From NCBI GenBank assembly GCA_002633025.1, contig NMRB01002575.1, positions 19,129 through 83,128 on the forward strand: a stretch of 64,000 nucleotides of DNA, in the 5' to 3' direction. The notes under the pieces were generated by a model. That model had not been told where the DNA came from and searched no databases. It saw only the letters and a list, made by a program, of their open reading frames with translations. The stretch's first letter is position 1. Each line of letters begins with the position of its first letter. The translations under genes and the position numbers were made by a program. This document shows positions 43,690 through 53,990 of the stretch, in pieces. This stretch comes from Notospermus geniculatus. Lineage: Eukaryota; Nemertea; Pilidiophora; Heteronemertea; Lineidae.

Positions 43690-44317
43690 CCAATTTGACG
43701 AAAATCCCATAATTCTTACTCATTGCCAACAACGCCCATCCCCTGTCAACAGCAATGTCATGTTGAGAAAAAAGGTTGTCCCTTTACAGTAGCTATAAAT
43801 ATCATTCTCTTGCCTTAGAGACAAGAGGGAAATCCAATAATGACTGGTTCAGCAATTGGATGTGATCCGAGAATGCAATACCCAGACAGCGATTCTCTGT
43901 TATTCGGTACAAGACAGAATATTGCTTCTAGCAATATGAACCTGATGCTTCTTTTTGGACACCTTAACCCTTTGCATGTGTAGAAATCTGTGCAGAAATG
44001 TATAATGATTGCTTTGAAAAGTGCGTCTGAGATCTTGTAGCGATCAGGCATGGTCCCTGGGCTTTATGCGAGGCACGTAATGGTGACCTGAACCTGAGGG
44101 AGGACACGGACTGGTCGTTCACTGACACAACATTTTTTTACTCTATTTCACTGGCGCAGGAATGATCACTCTGCACGCACGGCCTCCACCCGTAAAGTAG
44201 GATGGACCCTTTCTTCTACTGCCATCAACATGAACGTGTTCTCACCTGAGTTGGCTCTCAATGGGCAACAAACCTCCATTGTTGTTTTCCTAACGATTTA
44301 ACTGTAAAAAATCGTCC
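43690..44317. other. No gene recognised
   Basis: Nothing supported. Confidence 0.35.
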
Positions 44318-44640
44318 GGTCCCATGGGCACAAATACTGATTTCCCCATGGGTTCAAATGACCCAACTGGGTAGCGTAAACCTAGAAGTAGGTCAGTTGG
44401 ACCCGAAAGCTGCTCATGGGTGCCAATACCCCACGGGTACATGTAGTAATCGTAGATGGGCCAAAGTGACCTATGAAACTAGTCATGGGTTACTGCAACC
44501 TGGACCTGTCATTTCAATACCCGAAGAACAAATATTCTGGGTACCATGAACCCATTCTCTTGTACCCATTTAAAGAAACCCATGGCAAATGGGTCAAGAT
44601 AGGGGACAAGGAATGAACCCATTCCCATGGGATTCTCAAG
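44318..44640. repeat. Cluster of CCCATGGG/ACCCAT palindromic motifs
   Basis: CCCATGGG or close variants (CCCATGGGT, CTCATGGGT, CCCACGGGT, GTCATGGGT, CCCATGGCAAATGGGT) recur more than ten times, often with GACCCAACTGGGT- and GTACC-like halves. A decayed self-complementary simple repeat is likely. Confidence 0.6.
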
Positions 44641-45158
44641 CTTATTAGTTTTAGACCTTCATGCAAGTTACACAAACGACTTCTCAAGTTTTCAATGGCT
44701 CAGTTACCCACAGTGCGTAGGGAAACTCTCATGTTGAGAGGCGCCTTTTCTGAACCCAATTATGAAAATCTCTGAAAAATTTGGAAAAAGCACGACTTTT
44801 CGAGTAGCCATAAAAATTAAGTCTCCTGATAATAATTCTTTTCCCCTTCTAAAAACCGGTATTCATTCATACTGACTAATGCATTACACTTTGACATTTA
44901 ATCCAAAGTCTGGGACAATCCCTTAGAAGGCGAACAATGTGTTATACGGGAGATGAGTCTCAGATCTACTTTCTGATAGGCCGCCTCTGTTGGTGTAAAA
45001 ACACGATAAATCAGGCAACTGATTATTAAGAGCTGACATGTAATTAGCCGGTTGGAGCCATCTGGGCATCGTGCGTGATCGCCATCATGGACTGGGAGGA
45101 GTCAGCTGGATCCTGAGGGGAAAAAGCACAGTTGTTCTGCTTGTCGCTGTTAAGACCT
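44641..45158. other. No gene recognised
   Basis: Contains CTCTCATGTTGAGAGGCGCC, shared with 27808; otherwise nothing. Confidence 0.35.
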
Positions 45159-45405
45159 AGCGTCCACTAGGGCGCGGACAAGACGCCGAATGCAAATTTA
45201 GTGAATCCGCATTCATTCGGCAACCTCTCCGCATATTCTTGAAAGGTTCCGTTCACTGTCTTTGTCATTCCTGAACAGTTCGCGGCATTTCTGCACGTTC
45301 GGGAAAGGGTAAAACGACCAATAGGACTTGATGCGGAAGCAATGCCGAAATGACACATTTGCTTCCCGAACCCTTCCTTATGCTGTCGGCGCTCCAGTGG
45401 ACGCC
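45159..45405. mobile_element. Probable MITE with GCGTCCACT ends
   Basis: TAGCGTCCACTAGGGCG on the left and CGCTCCAGTGGACGCCA on the right are inverted. The interior has partly paired GCATTCATTCGG / CCGAAATGAC stretches. The ends are short, so confidence is moderate. Confidence 0.55.
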
Positions 45406-45446
45406 ACCCATAAAGGGGCACGGTATGCGATCTCTTACCGGTAGAA

Positions 45447-45608
45447 GGACTGCCCACGTAGAGGGGTCCACCTAGCGGCAGCAATACGAACTACAAAAAA
45501 ACATTAAAAGTGCTCGCCTACAACGTAGATTCTCCCTGGTGTTGTAAAGTGGCGCGCAAGGCGATGGTGGCGCCGGCTGTGGAGAAAAAGTGGAAATACC
45601 GGGCTCCT
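45447..45608 (-). mobile_element. Family M MITE copy 2 (one end)
   Basis: On minus it starts next to TTAA (45609-45612) with AGGAGCCCGGTATTTCCACT then TTTTCTCCACAGCCGGCGCC, and continues to CTGCCGCTAGGTGGACC. It matches the complete copy at 51502; the other end is lost or replaced by the element at 45159. Confidence 0.8.
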
Positions 45609-45612
45609 TTAA

Positions 45613-46642
45613 TCAACGCTACATATGGCTCTGCTTAACCTCCGAATCGGTCGATGTTATGACAAGGAAAATTTCTCAAGCTTCTGCATGGATGGAATGC
45701 CAGAACAGGAGTCAAGTCAAATGGAATTAAGGAGTGTTAAATCAGGACTCAGACACATGGCCGCCGAATTCAAGATGCCAGAGTATGTTACACGATAGCT
45801 AGAGTAAAAACAAATAACTGCTTCTGCATTCTTTCTGATGTAGGCCTAGTTTAGGGGAGCCCTGTTCAAAACTGCAGTAAAAGCATTTACTGGACTTGGT
45901 CTACCCATCGAGACACGGCGTATTTCTGAGGGTATCATATGAGTGGTTCCGAGCGCTTGTTCTTGTGCTCGGTGGTGAAGGGAATGGACACCAGCAGGAA
46001 CCATTGGTTACCAAAGGATGCTAAGTTCCAGAAGCGTCCCAATGCAACCTGATGCGAATGCAACGGACAAGCACCGGGACAAGCATTGTCATTCTGTGGC
46101 ATCAACTTCGTGAAAATTGACCAAGATTTACGCCACTCCCGTCCGTACTCACCAAGGTGTTTCCGATCGTACATGATAGACTCCTAGTTAAATTCTATCA
46201 GCACCGAAGGAGCTCATGCATGATACGTATCAGTCCATCGCCTATTCCTATCACATGCCACAGGTCATTTTACAGGCTGGCGAGTTTGGCGCGCCGATTC
46301 CATTTACATGGACGTGTTGACAGCTAATCAAACAAAAGCACAGCGTAATGGAAGTTTACACCCGACTGGTGGAAGCAGTGACCTTTTCATGTGGAATATG
46401 CATATTCATCAAGGATGAGGGAATTAGACGATGGATTGGTGTTGGCTTTGCAAGAAAAAATCGACAAGAAGCCAAACTCCTGCAGGACATGGGTCACTTC
46501 AGCGTTGACTGATGCTCAACTGCTGCAGAAGCAACTGCACAGCTTTTTTCCAGCATTTTGCCAGTCAACTAATATGTACATGTACCTTGATGGCGTTACA
46601 CTGCTTCACGTCGGAGATGGTCACTCAACACCACTCGCCAAG
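45613..46642. other. No gene; family A scrap at 45868
   Basis: CAGTAAAAGCATTTACTGG is the tip of a family A hairpin. No coding sequence is recognised. Confidence 0.4.
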
Positions 46643-46656
46643 CCTACGAGCATTTG

Positions 46657-46900
46657 GATTTGTATTTCATTTGTCCGTCAGCCGACGCTCTTGCGTTATT
46701 GGCCTTCTTACATGTAAGTACGGAGGAGGCCATGTCTTTTACTTGCCCTTGCAAAGACACAAGGTACAAGGCACCGCGACTTACGGTCCGATGCGAAGAA
46801 CTGAAGAGCCGGGAATGAAATCCCATATGGCCCGGGCAGGATTCGAACCCGGGACCTGCCGCTTGCTAAGCGGACGTGATAACCACTAGGCTATCAGGCT
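46657..46900 (-). mobile_element. tRNA-derived SINE, type 2, with 14-bp TSD
   Basis: The minus-strand head TAGCCTAGTGGTTATCACGT, CCGCTTAGCAAGCGG (loop with AGC) and GTCCCGGGTTCGAATCCTGC is tRNA-like with both pol III boxes. The body CCTTGTACCTTGTGTCTTTG and tail AATGAAATACAAATCC match 15600. Identical 14-mers CCTACGAGCATTTG flank it exactly (46643-46656 and 46901-46914), as expected of LINE-driven insertion. Confidence 0.94.
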
Positions 46901-46914
46901 CCTACGAGCATTTG

Positions 46915-47499
46915 AAGTCACCATCAAGAGAATTCCAGCAGCGTTCAATAATGGTAAAGATTGTTGCTTAACATTGGCATGTGAATCTGTATTTCTGTGG
47001 CGTCCCTGTCTTACCTTTGAACGCCTTTCCAGGCGAGCTAGGAACCGGCCGTACAAATCAAGGACGGTATTGATTCAGTGAAGGAAACAATTTCCCAGCG
47101 TACTAAAAACTCCCCTGATCTGAGGAAACGCATCTTTTTTCAAATCATGCGGAATATTGAACAGCCTTCTACTTGCTACTCAAAGAGAGAGCAATCAAGC
47201 TAAACTAGAATGACAAGCCATAATCCTCTACCGTCAGAAATCTCGTCATTTCACTGAAAGAGGATCACCGCCTCTCACTGCAGTTTGAGAACACAGTGTT
47301 CGTCCTCTGGCTGACCAGGCGGACAGGTGGTTTTTAATAACAGTGATTCTTCAGGAACGATGTTGAGCCAATGCTCGGTAGAGACAGATGATGCACAGAA
47401 CCACCCTGTGCCATTGAGAATTTTTCAGTTAATTGATCAGTCAGTGAACAAGGCTCCTGGTGCAAGGAGGCAACAGTCATGATTAGCCCTTAGAGGCTT
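46915..47499. other. No gene recognised
   Basis: Nothing supported. Confidence 0.35.
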
Positions 47500-47673
47500 T
47501 GGCACCAACAACTCAATCAGAATTTCAACAAACAAATGCCGAAGATGGGCAGATCGGCCCTGATGGCTCAATCTAAACCCAAGCTTGAAAGCCTCCATCG
47601 ATGTACAAGTATACGTCTTGCCCAAAGGGATCAGTCCATGGATGTTTCGAATCACTCAGGCTTTTGACTCCAA

Positions 47674-47803
47674 CCAATAGGAGCTGTCAGTCATTTGATC
47701 AATAGGTGTCACTACTGCCCAATTCAATGCCTAGCGGACCCATTCCACTAGAACTTTGCTCCCGTCTTTTGGTGATAAGCGTGGCTGATGACTGGTCCTA
47801 TTA
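47674..47803. mobile_element. Family F MITE copy 3, shortened
   Basis: CCAATAGGAGCTGTCAGTCA ... GATGACTGGTCCTATT, lacking about 45 bp of the centre present in other copies (GGACCCATTC runs straight into CACTAGAACTTTG). Confidence 0.83.
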
Positions 47804-48369
47804 ACTAGAATTTCAACACGCTACAAAGTTAGATGAGTTGACACCCGATGGTTGACTCTAAAAGCATGAAAGTCTTGGTAGTCACTGCCCAATGCGATCG
47901 GTCATTGGACATTTTGAATTATCAGGCTTTGACAGCAACCAATCAGTCACCGCGTTCGTTTACTTCCCTTCACTGCGCATGTCATTTCTTCCCCGAGACG
48001 CGAGCACGGGGAAGCACGGTGGAAGAATTCGGACGCACCCAATAAGAATGTAACAGATACATAATGTAAGTTGCGAAGTTACATCGAGTGGACCCTGATG
48101 GTAGCTTGAAAGCCTTATAGTCCTTGTCCAATCTTGGTTGTTAGTATCACTTTGGCTTTTGACACTAACCAGTCAACGAGAAATTCAACAAGTAATGTAA
48201 GTTGCAAAATCACGGATGAACAGACTCATGATGGTTCAATCTATAAAATCAAAGCTTGAGAGCTTTGATATCCTTGCCCAATACAATCAGTCAAGTTAGA
48301 ATCACTCACTGACAGGCTTCTGACACCAACCACTCAACTAGAATTTCAACAAATAAATTGCGAAGTTAA

Positions 48370-48581
48370 GCCTGTCGCACACGGGAGCTATCTGCTGAGC
48401 AAAAAGTTATTCGAGACCGTTTGTTCAGCAGGTAGCTCATTGAAAAATACGCGCACACGCGAGCTTTCTGCCTCGCGAGGCAAAAAACTCACCGAAATTA
48501 CGCGCACACGCGAGCTATCTGCTGAGCAAACGGGCTCGAATAACTTTTTGCTCAGCAGATAGCTCCCGTGTGCGGCAGGCT
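48370..48581. mobile_element. Family O palindromic MITE, TTA-flanked
   Basis: AGCCTGTCGCACACGGGAGC then TATCTGCTGAGCAAAAAG is mirrored by CTTTTTGCTCAGCAGATAGC then TCCCGTGTGCGGCAGGCT. TTA occurs immediately on both sides (48367-48369 and 48582-48584), the target preference of PIF/Harbinger elements. An inner block CGCGCACACGCGAGCT is repeated near the centre. Confidence 0.9.
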
Positions 48582-48660
48582 TTACAGATGAACAGACTTC
48601 TGATCAGTCGAAACCAAAGCTCGAATGCTGTAGTCCTTGTCTAAGGGATTTGAAGCGGCT

Positions 48661-49117
48661 TTGTTCAGGATATGCAACTAGTGATGGACACCGGTTGAAG
48701 AGATCCCACGAGATGATGTCAAGATTTTTCTCATGCAATGATAATTCATCTCAAGAAAGTGATCAGACGTGGAAATATTCTTGACAAGGTTGGAGATGGG
48801 TCAGCGAGCCCTCCCCAGACAAGAAAAAAGAGCGATATCAGCAACATGTGGAGCCAGACATCCTTAAGGAGTCTATCATGCAAAAGAGAACAGGTGTTGC
48901 CGAGTTCAGAGGGAGAGAAAGACAGACATGTTGTGATTCGATAATGAATATGACAGTGGTAGTATAGCCTAACAATGATGTGATGGACTAGACCAGATCT
49001 ATCGTATTTTTTATCTGTCGAGTAGGTAGTGTAGACCAAAGAAGCCATCAATACCATCGGCAAGGGGAGACGAGGTGTGGCAATACCAAGGAAGGAAGAG
49101 CAAACCATTCCTAACGA
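48661..49117. other. No gene recognised
   Basis: A 120-codon minus frame at 48746-49108 shows no known domain. Confidence 0.35.
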
Positions 49118-49160
49118 AGAATTCGATCAGTTTTGGGTGAAACTGTAACCAGTGAGTTTG

Positions 49161-49208
49161 CCAATAGAAGCTGTCAGTCGGTTGACCAATAGGTATCACT
49201 ACGGTCCA
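49161..49208. mobile_element. Family F fragment (copy 4)
   Basis: CCAATAGAAGCTGTCAGTCG then GTTGACCAATAGGTATCACT then ACGGTCC, broken off where family G copy 3 begins. Confidence 0.8.
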
Positions 49209-49209
49209 A

Positions 49210-49365
49210 GGGGACCCTAGCCCACTACCTCAATAGGTGTCACTAGTGGTTAAAACTATTGAAATGAAACTGACATCCCGGTCCTGATCAATTTCCCACA
49301 CAAAAGGAATCCATTGTATAGGACCGGGTTTCGGTGTGCTGCCCTCTATCGTAGCTAGGGTCCCT
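49210..49365. mobile_element. Family G copy 3, internally deleted
   Basis: GGGGACCCTAGCCCACTACC then TCAATAGGTGTCACTAGTGG ... CTATCGTAGCTAGGGTCCC. Compared with copies 1 and 2 the central ~140-170 bp is missing; it jumps from TTGTATAGGACCGG to TTTCGGTGTGC. Its ends are the best preserved of the three. Confidence 0.87.
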
Positions 49366-49416
49366 AGTGGTAGAATTCAATCTGCATTAAGTGAAACTGT
49401 AACCAATGAGCTTGCG

Positions 49417-49579
49417 AATAGGAACTGTCAGTCCGTCGGTTGACCAATAGGTGTCACTACGGCCCAATTCAATGCCGAGCGGACCCATTCATGCTTGATT
49501 GTCGAGTACCAATCAAGAGAATGTATTAGTTCGCTAGAACTTTGCTGCCATCTTTTGACAATAAGCGTGGCTCCTTATT
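49417..49579. mobile_element. Family F MITE copy 5
   Basis: AATAGGAACTGTCAGTCCGT ... AATAAGCGTGGCTCCTTATT. The flank before it (GTGAAACTGTAACCAATGAG) duplicates the flank of copy 4 (GTGAAACTGTAACCAGTGAG), so a ~260-bp segmental duplication contains both. Confidence 0.85.
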
Positions 49580-49911
49580 CTTGGTTGATTTCCAGAAGCA
49601 GCTGACCAAAATAACTCTGTCTGCTGAGTATTCAAACCAATGGCAGATTAGGAAAGACAGCATGTCCGGATCAAAGAACTTTTCTTATCAATCTTCTGTG
49701 ACCAAGTCTTAAAGCTGGTTGCAAACAGGTCCCAGTTAGATCATCTTGGCAAGCCATTTCTTAAAACCTACGAGTGCTAGGGGATCTCATCTCTGTTTTT
49801 ATGAGTCTGTCTGTGACTCGACTCTCGTATAAGACTTCCAATAATCTCACGGACATAAACTGGTATGTCTGCTACCAATTTTATAGTTTTGTACAGCGGA
49901 AAGGATACAAT
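49580..49911. other. No gene recognised
   Basis: Nothing supported. Confidence 0.35.
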
Positions 49912-50055
49912 GGGGAGGTTTAGAAATCAAACGATAAACGTTAACGACAACGTTATTTTTGTACCGAAAATGCAATATAAAATCTGGTTAATGTGTAGTA
50001 TGAAAAATAACGTTGTCGTAAAGTTCACGTTTATCGTTTGATTTCTAAACTTCCC
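49912..50055. mobile_element. Family E palindromic MITE copy 3
   Basis: GGGGAGGTTTAGAAATCAAA then CGATAAACGTTAACGACAAC ... GTTTATCGTTTGATTTCTAA then ACTTCCC. Same interior as copies 1 and 2. Confidence 0.88.
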
Positions 50056-50394
50056 TAGGCTATTGTCTCAAACAGCTTGAACGATTTCCACTCTCTTTTG
50101 AGCCAGCCTTCAAAAAGTTGTTATCTGCCCTTCCTAGGTACAATTGACCTTTGCCATGTTTGCTCTGTCCTCTCGTGCGGAAGTACACCACTTAAGGTGG
50201 TGATGATCCCAGTCGCGCCAATAAGTTAAATGAAGCAAGTATTAATGTGATGTGTGACCCAGCCTATTGAGATCAATATCATCAGCACTACTGAATGAGT
50301 ATAAAAGATACGAACTTTAAAAAAAATCAATTCTTGGTCACGCAAGTCCTTCATTTTCCTGGCAGCTTCTGTAATGGCTGTCTGGTTGGTCAAA
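50056..50394. other. No gene recognised
   Basis: Nothing supported. Confidence 0.35.
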
Positions 50395-50660
50395 GATACT
50401 TATATTTTGGGGGTCAACGAACACAGCATCTTTTTGGGTCAAGGACAACGATATCTTCCCGTGCCAATGACAGTGAGTTTTTCTGGGTCAAGGCAGCGAT
50501 CTTTCTGGGTCAAGGACAGTAATGTTTTCGGGGTCAAGGCAGTGCTATTTTTCTGGGTCAAGGACACTGATGTTTTCCTGGGTCAAGGACACTGATGTCT
50601 TTCTGGGTCAAGGACACTGATGTTTTCCTGGGTCAAGGACACACGTATTGCCTGGGGCCA
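50395..50660. repeat. 25-bp tandem array (CTGGGTCAAGGACACTGATG)
   Basis: Right-hand units are exact at 25 bp (anchors 50581, 50606, 50631). Left-hand units are 22-36 bp and more diverged. About nine or ten copies in total. Plus frames give FLGQGH- or FWVKD-like strings only because of the repeat. Confidence 0.9.
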
Positions 50661-51497
50661 AAGATTGGTATTGCTATTGGTCAAAAACACAGTATTTATG
50701 GGTCGGACACACAGAGATTGCCTTTGACAAAGAACACAGTTATTCTTCTGGATAAAAATGTTACCAAAAAAGATTTTATCGCCAACTGTCAACAAACCTA
50801 TCAGCGTCGTTGGGAATGTTGCCGTTAATCTTTCTGCAAAACTGACAAATTTCGACACAATAAAGACAACTTCCTGAATATGGTACGCAAACCAATTCCA
50901 CGCACCATCAAAGCCAAACTCCTTCCTAACAAATATTGGATTTTTAGTCAAATGTGGTGAGAAACATTAGCAGGAAATCACACGCAGATGGAATCAAATG
51001 TTTTCCGCTAAAAAAATAAATAACGCTTGCTAACACCTTTAAATGTTCTCTTTCAACTTCTCACATGACATAAAATAAGGCAATTTGGAAAAATCGTGTT
51101 CTTCAGAGAGTTTTTGATGTGTTCTGTACTGACTCTGTTGTACAACTCGACATGTCCCTGACACAGTGACAGGAGAATGATATGAAACGGTGTACCAGAA
51201 AAGGCAAGTCACGGGTTTAATTTTCAATTAATTGGACACGACGGAGGTGACATGATTAAAAACGATCAAACATGGTTTGCCAGGAATGCGGATAATTAGA
51301 TTTCTTGATGAGATGGCGGGATATGACAAGATAACAATGACGGGTGGTCTTGTGAGGAATGATCGATCACCAGCTCACTCTTTCTGTGTCATTATGCCGC
51401 AAAGCATCAGTCAATTTCTTCCTTGGATTTTGGTCTGCATTTGAGCTCTACCAGGGGTGTGGTTCAAAATTGGTCACCCAAGAAAATGGGGCAAAAT
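50661..51497. other. No gene recognised
   Basis: A 122-codon minus frame at 50583-50951 overlaps the array; no domain is seen. Confidence 0.35.
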
Positions 51498-51501
51498 TTA
51501 A

Positions 51502-51705
51502 AGGAGCCCGGTATTGCCACTTTTTCTCGACAGCCGGCGCCACCGCGCCACTCTCCAACCCGAGGGACGAACTACGTTTCGGCGAATGACCCGATTTACT
51601 GCGTACATTTTGTAATGCATTTTTGTAGTTCGTCTTACTGCCGCTAGGTGGCTCCCTCTACGTCGGCAGTCAAATAACGCATTTGAAATCCAATACCGTG
51701 CTCCT
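51502..51705. mobile_element. Family M MITE copy 1, TTAA-flanked
   Basis: AGGAGCCCGGTATTGCCACT ... AATACCGTGCTCCT, with TTAA exactly on both sides (51498-51501, 51706-51709). TTAA is the piggyBac target. The interior has AGCCGGCGCCACCGCGCC and GTAGTTCGTCTTACTGCCGC. Non-coding. Confidence 0.88.
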
Positions 51706-51709
51706 TTAA

Positions 51710-52216
51710 CTTTGAAATGACCACAAAGATTTGTGGCATTGATTTTCCAAAAATCAAATGTAGCATTTGATAATATAGACCTTTAACTATTAGTTTCTCC
51801 ATCTGGGATGTACAGTGTACACTCACATGAAGGAGGGTATCAAAAAATATTGAGCTTACCAGAAAAATCTATCGTTCCGTCCGACACCAAAACTACTTTC
51901 TGCTGTCAGACTTTAAAGGGTTAATAGATCAATTAGTTTGCAGTGCCATAATTTAGAGCTCCATGATACCAAGATCTGACATGAAATTGAAGAGTTTCAA
52001 GAAGCAGCCTGTCACCAGTAGACAAAAGAATGGTGAAAATTTTCTGGTGTCGAACGGAACACTTTCTGAAACACACCCACCAGTCTCGGTGAACTACACA
52101 TTGATACCAATAATTCGTTGAATACATTTTTTTTCTAATATCATAAAAAGAATGCTATTTTTTCTCACCTCATCAGATTCCCTCAAACCCTCAGGCAACT
52201 ACTTTCATCCTCCCAC
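51710..52216. other. No gene recognised
   Basis: Nothing supported. Confidence 0.35.
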
Positions 52217-52292
52217 AGCAGGGGTGTTTATCTCCTCTTCATCCACTTACGAGTGGAGTGTATGAAGAGGAGCGAGACCGAAGCCTTGCTGT
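52217..52292. mobile_element. Family K hairpin copy 1
   Basis: AGCAGGGGTGTTTATCTCCT then CTTCAT pairs with ATGAAGAGGAGCGAGACCGA then AGCCTTGCT. A 75-bp stem-loop; copies 2 and 3 are at 57124 and 57282. Confidence 0.83.
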
Positions 52293-52844
52293 ATTTTGAG
52301 CTCTCTACCTGTCTCTTGGTAAATGTATCAACAATTTGAATACATTTACAAACATTTTTTTTTAAATTTCTAATATTAAACAAATATACAATTTTCTAAT
52401 AGATTCATCACTTTCCTCAAACCAAACCCTTGGCCAACGACTTCCTTGCATTTTCCAGACTCAGTGCCCTGTAGGCTGCTATATGTACATGTACCAATTC
52501 ATTGAAGACAACACATTTTTTTACTTGAAAAAAAGAAAAATTATCTTTTTAACCCATATTGAATTTTCAGAATCAGTGCAGAAGAGTCCTCAGTTGGAAC
52601 GAATAAAACAATATCACATGTCACCATAAGCTTGCAGCATCTACCATCACAAATATTAAACATTTCCTGATTTGAGTGAAAAATACACTTGAGCATGTCA
52701 AGTGGAAAAATGCATTAAGTCCAAGAACTAATGAGCGGGAGTAATGAGTCCGTTTTTATTCAGTACATGGTTTATATTACTAGATAATTGCACCAGGGTT
52801 CAAGAACATGTCAAGTCAATATAGTCGCTTGAATCCAGTCAGTT
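52293..52844. other. AT-rich, no gene recognised
   Basis: Nothing supported beyond A/T runs. Confidence 0.35.
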
Positions 52845-53045
52845 CTTGTTGATAAGCCCCCCCCCCCGCAAAAAATGCATGTTTGAGGCTGACACTGAAT
52901 TAATGACAAATATCGGCAAGTTTTTCAAACTAATGCAATCTCTGAGTTAAGTTCTTGATGATAAGACCCCCCCCCCTCCCAAAAAAAGATGCATGTTTGA
53001 GACACACAATTACTGCCAAATCCCGGCAAGCTTTTTCAAGGTAAT
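52845..53045. repeat. Tandem duplication with poly-C tracts
   Basis: Two ~115-bp units share TTCTTGTTGATAAGCC or TTCTTGATGATAAGAC, a run of 9-12 C, AAAAATGCATGTTTGAG and GGCAAG(T/C)TTTTTCAA. The C-runs differ in length. Confidence 0.8.
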
Positions 53046-53335
53046 GCAAGTTCATGAGATTTTTCTTGAATTCCCTTACTCACTAAAAGCTTGAATAAAT
53101 CTTGAATAGTGCAAGCTAATTCAAGCTTTTTCCACAGAGGCTCTGAGGCAGGGATGTCCTCATTGCAAATATTGGGTTGAATTTTAATGATTAATCTTGG
53201 CCTGAAATTTGACGCCATGAAGTTCCACCTCAGACGAGGAAGTTTCCAAACTGTCTCAAGTTACTGGAAATAATATCCTAATCGGTGGTGACGGCAACTG
53301 TTGGAAGTATCCCTCGTTACAAATAATACTTGACC

Positions 53336-53535
53336 CCTCATCATCGGTTGGTGGTTATTGGTTCTGAGCACCGTATTTGGCACCCTCAGCTAATCAGGAC
53401 AAGAAATTATAACGAGTTTCTAAGGTGAAAGACATAGCTTCCTACCGGACTCGAACCCTCGCATAAGGCATCAATCGCCAGCACTCAGGGGCAGCACACC
53501 TTATTAAACCAATAGGCCAAATCCCCATCTTCAAA
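53336..53535 (-). mobile_element. Diverged tRNA-like SINE head region
   Basis: Minus strand: TTTGGCCTATTGGTTTAATA (A-box-like), a long variable arm, and GCGAGGGTTCGAGTCCGGTA (B box), like a Leu- or Ser-type tRNA. The adjoining 53336-53400 segment (GGTTGGTGGTTATTGGTTCT) is repeated at 53878. Confidence 0.5.
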
Positions 53536-53877
53536 AAAAGATGGTTCTGAATCAATGACCCATGTTAAAGCGAATTGATAGCGGATTTTGTTACATTTGG
53601 CTGGTGTTTGTAAACACAAAATTCAGCCAATCAAAATGAACGAAAATTTCTCTGTTGACATTCTGGAGAAGTTTGTTTACATTTTTTCCTGAAAATTCGT
53701 CCCCTTTCAAATTCTATTTCTAAATCAATTTTTTTCGCTGTCGATTCGCTTTAAACGAGGCGTCCCTAATAGCACCCTGTGAGTATCCAATCTCCGAACC
53801 CAAACAGTTTTACTAGTATGTTATGCAAGGGGTCACATATAAAGGGGATACAATTAAAGGGCATGAAATACATGTAA

Positions 53878-53990
53878 TCATCATCGGTTGGTGGTCATAA
53901 ATGGTTCAGAGCACCATATTTGGCATCCTCAGCTAATCAGGGGTTCAAATCCTCACTATGAGGTGACAAAACGAGTGAGCACGAAAAACC
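53878..53990 (+). mobile_element. Diverged tRNA-like repeat
   Basis: ATCATCGGTTGGTGGTCATA ... CAGCTAATCAGGGGTTCAAA then TCCTCACTATGAGG. The B box GGGTTCAAATCC is clear; the A box is weak. It shares its 5' 65 bases with 53336-53400. Confidence 0.45.

Larger units (their letters stand above)
47500..48660. repeat. ~140-bp tandem array interrupted by two MITEs
   Basis: About five diverged units carry CAACTAGAATTTCAACAA, GATGGTTCAATCTAAA, AAGCTTGAAAGCC, CCTTGCCCAAT(A)CAATCAGTC and CAGGCTTTTGACACCAACC. Units lie at about 47505-47673, 47806-47945, 48060-48185, 48186-48335 and 48336-48655. A family F element splits the first junction and the family O palindrome splits the last unit. Confidence 0.82.

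Noticed and set aside
43411-43792. Proline/histidine-rich overlapping plus frames
   Set aside because: Translations of the 37-bp tandem array in successive frames.
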